Assembly (NCBI GenBank): GCA_002440225.1
Contig: DJSH01000029.1
Span: 21,404-85,403, forward strand
Direction: 5' to 3'
DNA: 64,000 bases
Source: Candidatus Segatella violae
Lineage (GTDB): Bacteria > Bacteroidota > Bacteroidia > Bacteroidales > Bacteroidaceae
Both the position numbers and the translations under genes were made by a program. How positions within the stretch are numbered: position 1 is the first letter of the stretch; every line of letters begins with the position of its first letter. This document shows positions 35,438 through 44,924 of this stretch, piece after piece. Under the pieces are notes generated by a model. The model was given only the letters and a program-made list of their open reading frames with translations. It was not told the DNA's origin and made no database searches.

Positions 35438-36232
35438 ATGCATATCAATTGGAAGAAAACCATCATCATCGCACTAGACTTAGTACTCGGTACCTATCTA
35501 GTGTTTGCATTCACCAAGTTTAATAAGCCTGATGAATCAAACATGGTATGTACCAGGGTGAACATCAACATCCAAGATGAGATGACCAATGGTTTTCTGA
35601 ATGCGAAGGAAATCAAGAAGCGACTGGAAATCAAGAAACTCTACCCGCTGGAAAAGCCCTTGAGGGACGTAAACTCCCGCAAAATAGAGGAGACATTGAA
35701 GACAAGTCCTTTTGTGAAGACGGCAGAATGCTACAAGACACAGGATGGCTTAGTAGACATTTACCTGACCCAACGCATGCCAATCGTAAGAATCAAGAGC
35801 AATAACAACGAAGACTATTACATCGACGACCACAACCAGATAATGCCCAATACCAACTATACAAGCGACATCATTATCGCTACGGGCTACATCAACCGCT
35901 GGTACGCACAAAAATACATCTCGTTGCTGAGCAAAGCCCTGATGGCAAACGAACTTTGGCGGAACCAAATAGAACAAATCAACGTTCTACCCGACAGAAG
36001 CATCGAACTGGTTCCCCGAGTAGGCAACCACATTATATATATAGGGAACCTGCCCGAGACCAACATCATCGACAAACGAGAAAAGGACATCAACAATTTC
36101 GTCAACAAGAAGATGGATCGTCTGGAGAAATTCTACAAGTATGGTCTTTCCCAAGCTGGTTGGAACAAATACTCATATATCAATATAGAGTTTGACAATC
36201 AGATTATATGCACGAAGCATCATAACAGCTAA
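35438..36232 (+). CDS. ftsQ: Cell division protein FtsQ
   Basis: A 264-residue single-pass membrane protein. A short cytoplasmic tail precedes one membrane helix (about residues 8-26, IIIALDLVLGTYLVFAFTK), followed by a periplasmic POTRA-type domain (INIQDEMTNGFLNAKEIKKRLE) and the FtsQ/DivIB domain (SPFVKTAECYKTQDGLVDIYLTQRMPIVRI). FtsQ joins FtsL and its partner in the complex that activates FtsWI. It begins one base after the murC stop. Sequence conservation of FtsQ is low; position and layout make the call firm. Confidence 0.92.
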   Translation: MHINWKKTIIIALDLVLGTYLVFAFTKFNKPDESNMVCTRVNINIQDEMTNGFLNAKEIKKRLEIKKLYPLEKPLRDVNSRKIEETLKTSPFVKTAECYKTQDGLVDIYLTQRMPIVRIKSNNNEDYYIDDHNQIMPNTNYTSDIIIATGYINRWYAQKYISLLSKALMANELWRNQIEQINVLPDRSIELVPRVGNHIIYIGNLPETNIIDKREKDINNFVNKKMDRLEKFYKYGLSQAGWNKYSYINIEFDNQIICTKHHNS

Positions 36233-36271
36233 TATAACAATATAGAAACAGATTAAGATAATATAAGAACT

Positions 36272-37717
36272 ATGCCAAAGGAATTTATTGTAGCTATCGA
36301 ACTTGGCTCATCTAAGATGACAGGTATAGCAGGACAGAAGAATTTAGACGGCAGCATCACAGTACTGGCTACCGTCGAGGAAGACTCGTCTTCTTGCATC
36401 AGAAAGGGTGTAATTTATAACATCGACAAGACTTGCCAATGCCTAACAAGCATCATCAAGAAATTAAAGAACATCTTGAAGCAAGACATCACCCAGGTCT
36501 ATGTAGGAGTGGGCGGACGCTCCATCCGTAGCATCAAGAATGTCATCGTGAAAGATTTACCCGGCAACACCATCATCTCCCAGGAGATGATTAATGAGCT
36601 CATGGATATCAACCGCAACATGACATACCCTGATCAAGAGATTTTAGATGCAGCAACACAGGAATATAAGATTGACAACCAATTCCAGATAGACCCTGTT
36701 GGCATACAATGCAACCATCTGGAAGGTATATTCCTTAACATTCTCTGGCGCAAGAATTTCTACAACAACATCAACACCTGCTTCGAGAATGCCAACATAC
36801 CTATCGCTGAAATGTATTTGGCACCTTTGGCAATGGCAGACAGCGTGTTGACAGATTCAGAGAAGCGAGCAGGTTGTATGCTTGTTGACCTTGGTGCCGA
36901 CACGACAACTGTATCCGTATATTATAAAGGGATACTGCGCCATCTCTCGGTCATTCCTTTAGGCGGCAACAATATAACCAAGGATTTGAGCTGCCTACAG
37001 ATGGAAGAAAGCGATGCCGAAAAGATGAAATTGAAATATGCCAAAGCATATACCGACATCAGCAACATCGACCCAACGCTCAATTATTCCATCGATAAAG
37101 ACAGAACTGTAGAAAGCAAGAAGTTTATCGAAATTGTAGAAGCACGTGTTGAGGAAATAGTAGAAAACGCCTGGTTCCAAATTCCTGTTGAATATTCCGA
37201 CAAACTAATGGGAGGCATCATCTTGACAGGTGGTGGTAGCAACATGCCTGAGATAGACAAGGTATTCAAAACTCACACACATATAGACAAAGTGCGTATT
37301 GCCAAATTTATCACACAGACCGTCAACTCAAAAGATCCAAAGATCACCAACCACGATGGTACGATGAACACGGTATTGGGGCTTTTAGCAAAGGGAGACA
37401 TGAATTGCGCCGGCGACGAAATAGGCACAGATTTATTCAACACCGTCGGAGAGAAAGCACAAATAAACGAACAGCATAAAGCTCCACGCAATCCTAACGA
37501 GACGGTAGGCACAGGTGTTGTACTGACAGCAGCAGAAAAGCAGAAAGCCGAGGAAGATGCCCGCCGCAAGAAAGAGCAAGAAGAAGAGGCTGCAAGAATC
37601 GCTGCCGAGGAGGAAGAAGCTCGTCTTGCACAAGAAAGGAAGGAAAAGAGCCTCATCCACAAGATGATGAGAGGATTTAAAAAGTTCGTAAAGGATACTA
37701 TCTCGGAAGAGGAGTAA
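36272..37717 (+). CDS. ftsA: Cell division protein FtsA
   Basis: A 481-residue actin-like ATPase that anchors FtsZ to the membrane. The N-terminal AIELGSSKMTGIAG is the phosphate-1 motif, LVDLGADTTTVSVY the phosphate-2 motif, and ILTGGGSNMPEIDKV the adenosine motif. The C-terminal 70 residues form a charged helix rich in Glu, Lys and Ala. The protein ends in SLIHKMMRGFKKFVKDTI, an amphipathic helix that should bind the membrane. The long charged linker before that helix is longer than in E. coli FtsA (420 residues). Confidence 0.95.
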   Translation: MPKEFIVAIELGSSKMTGIAGQKNLDGSITVLATVEEDSSSCIRKGVIYNIDKTCQCLTSIIKKLKNILKQDITQVYVGVGGRSIRSIKNVIVKDLPGNTIISQEMINELMDINRNMTYPDQEILDAATQEYKIDNQFQIDPVGIQCNHLEGIFLNILWRKNFYNNINTCFENANIPIAEMYLAPLAMADSVLTDSEKRAGCMLVDLGADTTTVSVYYKGILRHLSVIPLGGNNITKDLSCLQMEESDAEKMKLKYAKAYTDISNIDPTLNYSIDKDRTVESKKFIEIVEARVEEIVENAWFQIPVEYSDKLMGGIILTGGGSNMPEIDKVFKTHTHIDKVRIAKFITQTVNSKDPKITNHDGTMNTVLGLLAKGDMNCAGDEIGTDLFNTVGEKAQINEQHKAPRNPNETVGTGVVLTAAEKQKAEEDARRKKEQEEEAARIAAEEEEARLAQERKEKSLIHKMMRGFKKFVKDTISEEE

Positions 37718-37768
37718 TACTTTTTAGCAAGATAATAGATAGACAAACAACATAAAGATAATACAACT

Positions 37769-39106
37769 ATGCAAGATAATACAAATACACCACATATCTT
37801 AGACTTTGGGGAACCAGAGAAAGAGAACAGTATCATTAAGGTGATAGGTGTTGGTGGTGGCGGTGGCAACGCTGTCAACCACATGTATCGTGAGGGTATT
37901 CACGATGTAAGTTTTGTACTCTGCAACACAGATAACCAGGCACTCAACGACTCACCAGTACCAGTACATCTACAATTGGGCAAGGAAGGTCTTGGAGCCG
38001 GCAACAAACCTGCAAAAGCGCGTCAAGCAGCAGAAGAAACTCTTGAAGACATCAAGAACATGCTTAATGACGGAACAAAGATGGCATTTATCACGGCAGG
38101 TATGGGAGGTGGAACCGGAACCGGCGCAGCTCCAGTCATAGCTCGTGTCAGCAAGGAGCTAGGCATTCTTACTGTTGGAATCGTTACCATTCCTTTCCGT
38201 TTCGAGGGGCCTAAGAAGATAGACCAAGCCCTTGACGGCGTTGAAGAGATGTCAAAGCACGTAGATGCCTTGCTGGTTATCAACAACGAGCGACTCCGCC
38301 AAATATATCCAGATCTAGCAGTACTTGATGCTTTCGGAAAAGCAGACGACACATTAAGCGTAGCAGCCAAGAGTATCGCTGAGATTATCACTGTACACGG
38401 ATTGATCAACCTAGACTTCAACGACGTGAAAACTGTATTGAAGGATGGTGGAGTGGCTATCATGAGTACTGGATATGGAGAAGGAGAAGGAAGAGTGAAA
38501 AAAGCCATCGAAGATGCACTTAATTCCCCTTTGCTTAACGACAACGATGTATTCAACTCTAAGAAGATACTTTTGAGCATAGCATTTGCCAGCGAGAAAA
38601 AAGACAACCCTGGCTTGACCATGGATGAGATGAACGATGTAAACGACTTCATGGAGAAATTCGGCGATGACTTTGAGTTAAAATGGGGATTGGCTATCGA
38701 TCCCGAACTGGGAGCCAGAGTCAAGGTAACAGTGCTCGCAACAGGCTTTGGGCTTGAGGATGTCGAAGGAATGAATCGCCACCTCAAGAAACATACAGAA
38801 GAGGAGTCTCGTCGTCTTGCAGAGGAGGAAGAGAAAAGAGCAGAAAGAGAAGACAGGAGAAAACGTTACTATGGGTCAGATGGAAATACGACACAGTACA
38901 AACGACATCCACACATATTCCTGTTCCGTCCAGAAGACCTTGACAACGAAGACGTTATTCTTCAGGTTGAGAACACGCCAACTTTTAAACGAACTCGCCA
39001 GACCCTAGAGGAAATCAGAAACATTGCCTCGGGCAATAGAGAGACAGAGGAGAAGAACAACGAAGATAGCGACAATACTGTACAGGGCGTTATCAGCTTT
39101 GCATAG
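37769..39106 (+). CDS. ftsZ: Cell division protein FtsZ
   Basis: A 445-residue tubulin-like GTPase that forms the division ring. GTP-binding elements: GVGGGGGNAVNHMYREGI, the tubulin signature GGGTGTGAAPVIA, and the T7 loop INLDFNDVKTVLKDGG. The core ends near residue 335. A Glu/Arg-rich linker follows (EEESRRLAEEEEKRAEREDR), then ENTPTFKRTRQTLEEI, which looks like the conserved tail peptide bound by FtsA. About 35 further acidic residues come after it. In most bacteria that peptide lies at the very end, so the position is unusual compared with E. coli. Last gene of the cluster. Confidence 0.97.
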   Translation: MQDNTNTPHILDFGEPEKENSIIKVIGVGGGGGNAVNHMYREGIHDVSFVLCNTDNQALNDSPVPVHLQLGKEGLGAGNKPAKARQAAEETLEDIKNMLNDGTKMAFITAGMGGGTGTGAAPVIARVSKELGILTVGIVTIPFRFEGPKKIDQALDGVEEMSKHVDALLVINNERLRQIYPDLAVLDAFGKADDTLSVAAKSIAEIITVHGLINLDFNDVKTVLKDGGVAIMSTGYGEGEGRVKKAIEDALNSPLLNDNDVFNSKKILLSIAFASEKKDNPGLTMDEMNDVNDFMEKFGDDFELKWGLAIDPELGARVKVTVLATGFGLEDVEGMNRHLKKHTEEESRRLAEEEEKRAEREDRRKRYYGSDGNTTQYKRHPHIFLFRPEDLDNEDVILQVENTPTFKRTRQTLEEIRNIASGNRETEEKNNEDSDNTVQGVISFA

Positions 39107-39143
39107 AAAGGTCCGACAAGCCGATGACTCATTTATTATTTTA

Positions 39144-39869
39144 TCAGTCAAAAAGTTCCTGTAGAATAGAGAAGCTTTTCAGTTCAGGGAATCCGGGCAC
39201 ATGAATCTTATAATATTCCAAAATCACCTCTACACAACGGTTTCTATCTATACGAGACATTGTGTAGAGGTGCATTGTTTCATAGCTTAGACGCAAGAGA
39301 TTGAGTAGTCGCACAGAATCACTCTCATTTAAATAGCGGCGATGCACAGGTACATACGGAACAAAACAACCATCCTCCAAATCAAAATACCGACCATCAA
39401 CACCACTTTCAACGTTCGGCGAAAACCCTAAAAAGAAAGTAAGGCGCATCAAGAATACTATATGAAAATTGGCAAACCTGTCGGGAGCATGATCTAGCCA
39501 AGAAATACTCTCCATGATGAATAGAAAAAGTGGCTCATTCTGCTGCTCATTTTTAGTGGCATATCCCAGCATTTCAGAAAGGAACATGGATATTGCCAAC
39601 TTATAAGGAGAGAAAGGTATATCTATAAAAGGTATACAGATGCTTACGTCCTTCAACTTTTGCAAGCCTACTTTCGGCCGATGGTCAAACTCTATATTCA
39701 GAACCATCAATGGCTGAAAGAATTGACGTTTCATCTTTGCTTTAGGAGACTTGGGTGTACGAACTATAAATGAGAGCCTTCCCAACTTTTCGGTTAAGAA
39801 ATCCACGATAAGTTGAGAATCACCATACTTTATGGTTTGCAACACGATAGCTCTAGTTTTAACTTCCAT
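39144..39869 (-). CDS. recO: DNA repair protein RecO
   Basis: A 241-residue protein of the RecFOR pathway, which loads RecA onto gapped single-stranded DNA. The N-terminal OB-fold is seen as KTRAIVLQTIKYGDSQLIVDFLTEKLGRLSFIV, and a helical C-terminal domain follows. The four Cys of the zinc finger found in many RecO proteins are absent, as usual in this phylum. I take the ATG at 39869 (MEVKTRAIVL); an upstream extension of ten residues is not part of the fold. It converges on ftsZ with 37 bp between the stops. Confidence 0.92.
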   Translation of the reverse strand: MEVKTRAIVLQTIKYGDSQLIVDFLTEKLGRLSFIVRTPKSPKAKMKRQFFQPLMVLNIEFDHRPKVGLQKLKDVSICIPFIDIPFSPYKLAISMFLSEMLGYATKNEQQNEPLFLFIMESISWLDHAPDRFANFHIVFLMRLTFFLGFSPNVESGVDGRYFDLEDGCFVPYVPVHRRYLNESDSVRLLNLLRLSYETMHLYTMSRIDRNRCVEVILEYYKIHVPGFPELKSFSILQELFD

Positions 39870-39943
39870 TTTCCCTATATTCACTAAAAAACAAGGCAAA
39901 ATTACAAAAAAATGTGCATTTAGAGAAAATTTTCAGCTAAAAA

Positions 39944-39975
39944 TTTGTAGGATTGAAATAAAAGTAGTAACTTTG
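39944..39975 (+). promoter_or_regulatory. Promoter of tRNA-Glu
   Basis: TTTG at 39944-39947, a 20-bp spacer and TAACTTTG at 39968-39975. The stretch from here to the start site is almost the same as at tRNA-Phe, and it also contains TTTGCACCCGCAAA (39972-39985). Confidence 0.85.
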
Positions 39976-39993
39976 CACCCGCAAAACAGCGAT

Positions 39994-40065
39994 GGTCCCT
40001 TCGTCTATCGGTTAGGACGAGAGATTTTCATTCTCTAAAGAGCAGTTCGACTCTGCTAGGGACTA
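39994..40065 (+). tRNA. tRNA-Glu (anticodon TTC)
   Basis: A full cloverleaf: acceptor GGTCCCT/AGGGACT with a G-U first pair, D arm GTC...GAC, anticodon arm AGAGA-TTTTCAT-TCTCT with anticodon TTC, T arm GCAGT-TCGAC-TCTGC region. Discriminator A, CCA not encoded. rpsT starts 37 bp downstream without a terminator between, so the two may share a transcript. Confidence 0.96.
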
Positions 40066-40102
40066 CAAACATATAAAGAATAAAAAAATAATTACATAGA
40101 AG

Positions 40103-40357
40103 ATGGCAAATCACAAATCATCAATTAAGAGAATCCGTCAGGACAAGAAGAAGGCTTTGCACAATAAGTATTATGCAAAGACTATGCGCAATGCTGTCCG
40201 CAAGTTGCGCAACATGTCTGACAAGGAAGAGGCTGCTAAGCTCTATCCTACAGTACAGAAGCTTTTAGACAAGTTGGCTAAGATCAACGTTATCCACGAC
40301 AACAAGGCTGCAAACTTGAAGTCTGGTCTTACAAAGCACATCGCTAAGTTGGCCTAA
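40103..40357 (+). CDS. rpsT: 30S ribosomal protein S20
   Basis: An 84-residue basic protein that binds 16S rRNA early in 30S assembly. The N-terminus [22 protein letters not shown] and the C-terminal helix [21 protein letters not shown] are typical. Length matches the family (about 85). A strong terminator follows. Confidence 0.98.
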   Translation: MANHKSSIKRIRQDKKKALHNKYYAKTMRNAVRKLRNMSDKEEAAKLYPTVQKLLDKLAKINVIHDNKAANLKSGLTKHIAKLA

Positions 40358-40382
40358 CTGATAAGTCAAAGCAAAAGAAATA

Positions 40383-40428
40383 AATAAGGCTGTAGTTCCA
40401 TATGGGATTACAGCCTTATTCTTTTAAT
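40383..40428 (+). terminator. Terminator of rpsT
   Basis: A 12-bp perfect stem AATAAGGCTGTA/TACAGCCTTATT with a 14-base loop, followed by a T-rich tract. Confidence 0.88.
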
Positions 40429-40491
40429 TTTTTATCTTATTTTAGTAGTTTTTTCTCCATTAAAAATATATGTTTCTCGTTTTTTTTTAGT

Positions 40492-40499
40492 ATCTTTGC
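40492..40499 (+). promoter_or_regulatory. -7 box of gyrB
   Basis: TATCTTTG, matching TAnnTTTG, 24 bp before the gyrB ATG. A T-run stands upstream; a TTTG box at the right distance is not seen. Confidence 0.6.
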
Positions 40500-40522
40500 A
40501 CGGAAATAAGACAAAACTAGAA

Positions 40523-42493
40523 ATGGCAGAAAATCAAAACAACGCAAATAATTATTCTGCGAGCAACATTCAAGTACTCGAAGGCTTGGAAGCTGTTCGT
40601 AAGCGTCCGGCAATGTACATTGGCGACATTTCGGAAAAGGGTCTTCACCACTTGGTAAACGAGACCGTAGACAACTCCATCGACGAGGCTATGGCCGGTT
40701 ATTGCACTGAGATTGAAGTTACCATCAACCCAGACAACTCTATCACAGTAGAAGACAATGGTCGTGGCATCCCTGTCGATATGCACGAAAAGCTTCACAA
40801 ATCAGCTCTCGAAGTAGTAATGACTGTGCTCCATGCTGGTGGTAAGTTTGACAAAGGTTCCTACAAAGTTTCCGGTGGTTTGCATGGTGTGGGTGTCAGC
40901 TGTGTGAATGCGCTCTCTACCCACATGAAGTCACAGGTGTTCCGTGACGGCAAGATTTACCAGCAGGAATACGAGAAGGGCAAGCCCCTCTATCCCGTGA
41001 AGGTTGTCGGTGAGACCACCAAGCGCGGAACGCGTCAGCAGTTCTGGCCAGACCCAACCATATTCACACACACTGTTTACAAGTGGGACATCATCGCCAG
41101 CCGCATGCGAGAATTGGCATTCCTCAACGCAGGTATCAAGATTACCTTGACCGACCTCCGTCCAGACGAGGAAGGTAAGACCAAGCAGGAAGTGTTCCAT
41201 GCCAAGGATGGCTTGAAGGAATTCGTGCGCTACGTGGATCGCCATCGCACCCACCTCTTCGATGATGTCATCTATCTGAAGACTGAGAAGCAGGGCATTC
41301 CTATCGAGATTGCCATCATGTATAATACAGACTATACAGAGAACATCCACTCATACGTCAATAACATCAACACCATCGAGGGTGGTACACACCTGACAGG
41401 TTTCCGTATGGCGTTGACTCGCACTTTGAAGGCTTATGCAGAAAACGACCCACAAATCTCCAAGCAGATAGAGAAGGCCAAGGTAGAGATTGCACCAGAG
41501 GATTTCCGCGAGGGTCTCACTGCCGTTATCTCCATCAAGGTAGCCGAGCCACAGTTTGAGGGACAGACCAAGACCAAGCTCGGCAACAGTGAGGTACAGG
41601 GTGCCGTTCAGCAGGCAGTAAACGAAGCGTTGGCAGATTATCTGGAGGAACATCCAGATGAGGCAAAACGCATCTGCGAAAAGGTAGTCTTGGCTGCCAC
41701 CGCTCGTATCGCAGCCCGCAAAGCACGTGAGAGCGTACAGCGCAAGAACTTCATGACCGGTGGTGGCTTACCAGGCAAACTCGCCGACTGCTCCATCAAG
41801 GATCCAAAGGAGTGCGAGATCTTCCTCGTCGAGGGTGATTCGGCTGGTGGTTCAGCCAAGCAGGGACGTGACCGTTTCCATCAGGCTATCCTCCCATTGC
41901 GTGGTAAGATCCTGAACGTAGAGAAAGTACAGTGGCATAAAGTGTTCGAGGCTGAGTCTGTGATGAACATCATCCAGAGTATCGGCGTCCGCTTCGGTGT
42001 TGACGGCGAGGACAGCAAGGAGGCGAACACCGAGAAATTGCGCTACGACAAGATTATCATCATGACCGATGCCGATGTCGATGGTTCACACATCGACACA
42101 TTGATTATGACACTCTTCTATCGCTTCATGCCAAAGGTTATCGAGGAGGGACACCTCTACATCGCTACCCCACCACTCTACAAGTGTTCGTTCAAAAACA
42201 AGGTGAGCGAGTACTGCTATACAGAGCAGCAGCGCCAGGCTTTCCTCGACAAGTATGGAGAAGGACAAGAAGACAAGAACATCCACACTCAGCGATACAA
42301 AGGTTTGGGTGAGATGAACCCAGAGCAACTTTGGGAGACCACCATGGATCCTTCCACCCGCTTGCTCAAACAGGTTACCATCGAGAATGCTGCCCAGGCA
42401 GACGAGATATTCTCTATGCTGATGGGCGACGATGTAGAGCCACGCCGCGAGTTCATCGAACAAAATGCAACATACGCCAACATCGACGCATAA
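40523..42493 (+). CDS. gyrB: DNA gyrase subunit B
   Basis: A 656-residue ATPase subunit of gyrase, which introduces negative supercoils with GyrA. The GHKL ATPase fold has DNSIDEAMAGY, EDNGRGIPVDMH and GGLHGVGVSCVNALS. The TOPRIM domain has EIFLVEGDSAGGSAKQGRDR and IIMTDADVDGSHID. The C-terminal QRYKGLGEMNPEQLWETTMDP is the GyrA-binding region. The start at 40523 (MAENQNN) follows the -7 box; a TTG nine codons upstream would fall too close to the promoter. No long insertion of the Gammaproteobacterial type is present. Confidence 0.97.
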   Translation: MAENQNNANNYSASNIQVLEGLEAVRKRPAMYIGDISEKGLHHLVNETVDNSIDEAMAGYCTEIEVTINPDNSITVEDNGRGIPVDMHEKLHKSALEVVMTVLHAGGKFDKGSYKVSGGLHGVGVSCVNALSTHMKSQVFRDGKIYQQEYEKGKPLYPVKVVGETTKRGTRQQFWPDPTIFTHTVYKWDIIASRMRELAFLNAGIKITLTDLRPDEEGKTKQEVFHAKDGLKEFVRYVDRHRTHLFDDVIYLKTEKQGIPIEIAIMYNTDYTENIHSYVNNINTIEGGTHLTGFRMALTRTLKAYAENDPQISKQIEKAKVEIAPEDFREGLTAVISIKVAEPQFEGQTKTKLGNSEVQGAVQQAVNEALADYLEEHPDEAKRICEKVVLAATARIAARKARESVQRKNFMTGGGLPGKLADCSIKDPKECEIFLVEGDSAGGSAKQGRDRFHQAILPLRGKILNVEKVQWHKVFEAESVMNIIQSIGVRFGVDGEDSKEANTEKLRYDKIIIMTDADVDGSHIDTLIMTLFYRFMPKVIEEGHLYIATPPLYKCSFKNKVSEYCYTEQQRQAFLDKYGEGQEDKNIHTQRYKGLGEMNPEQLWETTMDPSTRLLKQVTIENAAQADEIFSMLMGDDVEPRREFIEQNATYANIDA

Positions 42494-42509
42494 AGCAAGT
42501 TATTAACAT

Positions 42510-42548
42510 AAAAGGGGGTGGACTCAAACTTGAGTCTACCCCCCTTTT
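42510..42548 (+). terminator. Terminator of gyrB
   Basis: The stem GGGGGTGGACTCAA/TTGAGTCTACCCCC, followed by TTTT and preceded by AAA. It ends 19 bp before the GH95 start, leaving almost no room for a separate GH95 promoter. Confidence 0.85.
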
Positions 42549-42566
42549 CATTTAAACAAACCAAAC

Positions 42567-44924
42567 ATGAAACACTTAGGCTTCGTTTTCTCACTTACCC
42601 TTTCGGTCAGCATACCAAGCCATGGAGCCCAACTCCCAATCAAATTATGGTACAATCAGCCAGCAAAAGCCTTCGAAGAATCTCTTCCCATTGGAAATGG
42701 CAAATTGGGAGCACTCATATATGGCGGAACCGGTACTGATTCCATCTATGTCAACGACCTTACGTTGTGGACGGGAACACCTGTTGACAAAAATGAAGGT
42801 GGCGACTCTTACAAATGGATTAGCAAAATCAGGGAGGCACTGTTTAAGGAAGATTACAAGACAGCAGACTCTCTGCAACATTTTGTGCAAGGTCACAATT
42901 CGGAGTATTACCAACCACTAGGCTTGCTCAAAATAAAAGATTGCAATCAAGGAAAAGTTGAAAGCTACTATCGTGAACTAGACCTTGAAAACTCGATGGC
43001 AAGCCTCAACTATCTCCGCAATGGTATAAGATTTACACGAGAATACTTCGCTTCACACCCTGACAAAATGATAGCTATCAAGTTGGGTGCCTCAAAAAAG
43101 GAAGCTATCAACTGTGACATTTCTCTCACCTCGCTCATTCCCCATCAAGCCAAAGCTTCTCAGCACCAAATCACCATGACTGGGCACGTAACTGGGGAAG
43201 AAGCAAATAGCATACACTACTGTTCGGTCGTGAAGGTAAACAACACCGACGGGGAAATCTGGGCTACCGATTCCACTCTCCATCTAAAAGGAGTAAGCGA
43301 AGCCATCGTATACCTCGTCAACGAGACAAGCTACAACGGTTTCGACAAACACCCTGTAAAAGAAGGAGCTCCCTATCTAGAAAATGTAACAGACGATGCC
43401 TGGCACTTAGTCAACTACACGTATGACGAGTTTCGCCAGCGCCACATAACCGACTACAAGCAACTTTTCAACAGAGTGAGCCTACAGCTTGGCAAGGCAC
43501 GTTTTGACAAGAAACGAACGACTCGCGAACAATTACTTGCCTACAGCGACTATCACGAGAGCAATCCCTACCTAGAAATGCTCTATTTCCAATATGGCAG
43601 ATACTTACTTATCAGCAGTAGCCGCACCCCAGGAGTACCAGCTAATCTACAAGGATTATGGGCTCCAGCACTATACTCTCCTTGGCGAGGCAACTATACC
43701 ACCAACATCAATTTGGAAGAGAACTACTGGCCAGCAGAGACAACTAACCTTTCAGAGCTCGTTGATCCTGTAGATGGGTTGGTAAAAGGGCTGGCAACCA
43801 CAGGAAGGCACAACGCTCAACATTTCTACGGGATAAACAAGGGATGGTGCGCAGGGCATAACACAGACATTTGGGCGATGTCTAATCCCGTAGGCACAGG
43901 AAACGAAAGTCCGCAATGGAGCAACTGGGCAATGGGAGGAGCATGGCTCGTACAAACTCTATGGGACCACTACGACTATACACGCGACACAGAATATTTA
44001 CGCAACACGGCTTATCCTCTCATGAAGGGAGCCGCTGATTTTCTCTTAGATTGGCTCATTCCCGACCCTCACAACCCAAAGGAGTTGATAACAGCACCAT
44101 GTACCTCTCCTGAAGCTGATTACATCACAGACAAGGGGTATCGTGGTAGCACTCTATATGGGGGCACTGCCGACCTAGCCATAATACGAGAACTCTTCAA
44201 AAACACGATCAAGGCTTCAAAGGTACTAGACATAGACGCAGACTATAGGCAACAATTGCAAACAGCCATGAACCGACTTCGTCCATACCACATCGGCAAG
44301 CGAGGTAACCTGATGGAATGGTATCACGACTGGGAAGACCAGGATTGGCACCACCGTCATCAGTCACACCTATTAGGTCTCTATCCTTTTCATCAAATCT
44401 CGGTTGACAAGACACCAGAACTAGCAGCTGCAGCCACCAAGACTTTGGAAATCAAAGGCGACAACTCAACGGGATGGAGCACAGGATGGCGCATAAATCT
44501 TTGGGCACGTCTCCACAGAGCAGACAAAGCATATCTACTATTTCGCAAATTGCTCACCTATGTAAGTCCCGATAGTTTCAACGATACGACTCACCGTTCT
44601 GGCGGCACTTACCCCAACCTATTCGATGCCCATCCCCCATTCCAAATAGATGGCAATTTTGGAGGAGCGGCAGGCATCTGTGAGATGCTGATGCAATGCG
44701 ATGGCGAAGAGATGTATTTACTGCCTGCCCTGCCTAATGAGTGGCAAGAAGGAGAGATAAAAGGCATCAAGGCGAGAGGAAATTATGAAATAAATCTGAC
44801 TTGGGAAAAAGGCAAGGTAGCCAAGGCTACCATCACAAGCAAGAAAGCCAGCATGCTCAAGGTCTATTATAACGGCAAACAAACCATGCTACAATTCAAG
44901 CCTGGCGAAACAAAAACTATATGA
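42567..44924 (+). CDS. Glycoside hydrolase family 95 (alpha-L-fucosidase/galactosidase type)
   Basis: A 785-residue exported inverting glycosidase. Signal peptide residues 1-21; the N-terminal beta domain opens with the family stretch LWYNQPAKAFEESLPIGNGKLGALIYGG. The catalytic residues known from the GH95 founding enzyme are all present: the Asn pair in TTNINLEENYWPAE (N380 and N382), the general acid Glu in TSPEADY (E516), and the Asp in FQIDGNFGGAAG (D695). Members cut alpha-1,2-fucose or alpha-L-galactose from plant xyloglucan side chains or host glycans; which one cannot be told here. It is coupled by a four-base overlap to the next gene, not to any SusC/D pair. Confidence 0.93.
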   Translation: MKHLGFVFSLTLSVSIPSHGAQLPIKLWYNQPAKAFEESLPIGNGKLGALIYGGTGTDSIYVNDLTLWTGTPVDKNEGGDSYKWISKIREALFKEDYKTADSLQHFVQGHNSEYYQPLGLLKIKDCNQGKVESYYRELDLENSMASLNYLRNGIRFTREYFASHPDKMIAIKLGASKKEAINCDISLTSLIPHQAKASQHQITMTGHVTGEEANSIHYCSVVKVNNTDGEIWATDSTLHLKGVSEAIVYLVNETSYNGFDKHPVKEGAPYLENVTDDAWHLVNYTYDEFRQRHITDYKQLFNRVSLQLGKARFDKKRTTREQLLAYSDYHESNPYLEMLYFQYGRYLLISSSRTPGVPANLQGLWAPALYSPWRGNYTTNINLEENYWPAETTNLSELVDPVDGLVKGLATTGRHNAQHFYGINKGWCAGHNTDIWAMSNPVGTGNESPQWSNWAMGGAWLVQTLWDHYDYTRDTEYLRNTAYPLMKGAADFLLDWLIPDPHNPKELITAPCTSPEADYITDKGYRGSTLYGGTADLAIIRELFKNTIKASKVLDIDADYRQQLQTAMNRLRPYHIGKRGNLMEWYHDWEDQDWHHRHQSHLLGLYPFHQISVDKTPELAAAATKTLEIKGDNSTGWSTGWRINLWARLHRADKAYLLFRKLLTYVSPDSFNDTTHRSGGTYPNLFDAHPPFQIDGNFGGAAGICEMLMQCDGEEMYLLPALPNEWQEGEIKGIKARGNYEINLTWEKGKVAKATITSKKASMLKVYYNGKQTMLQFKPGETKTI

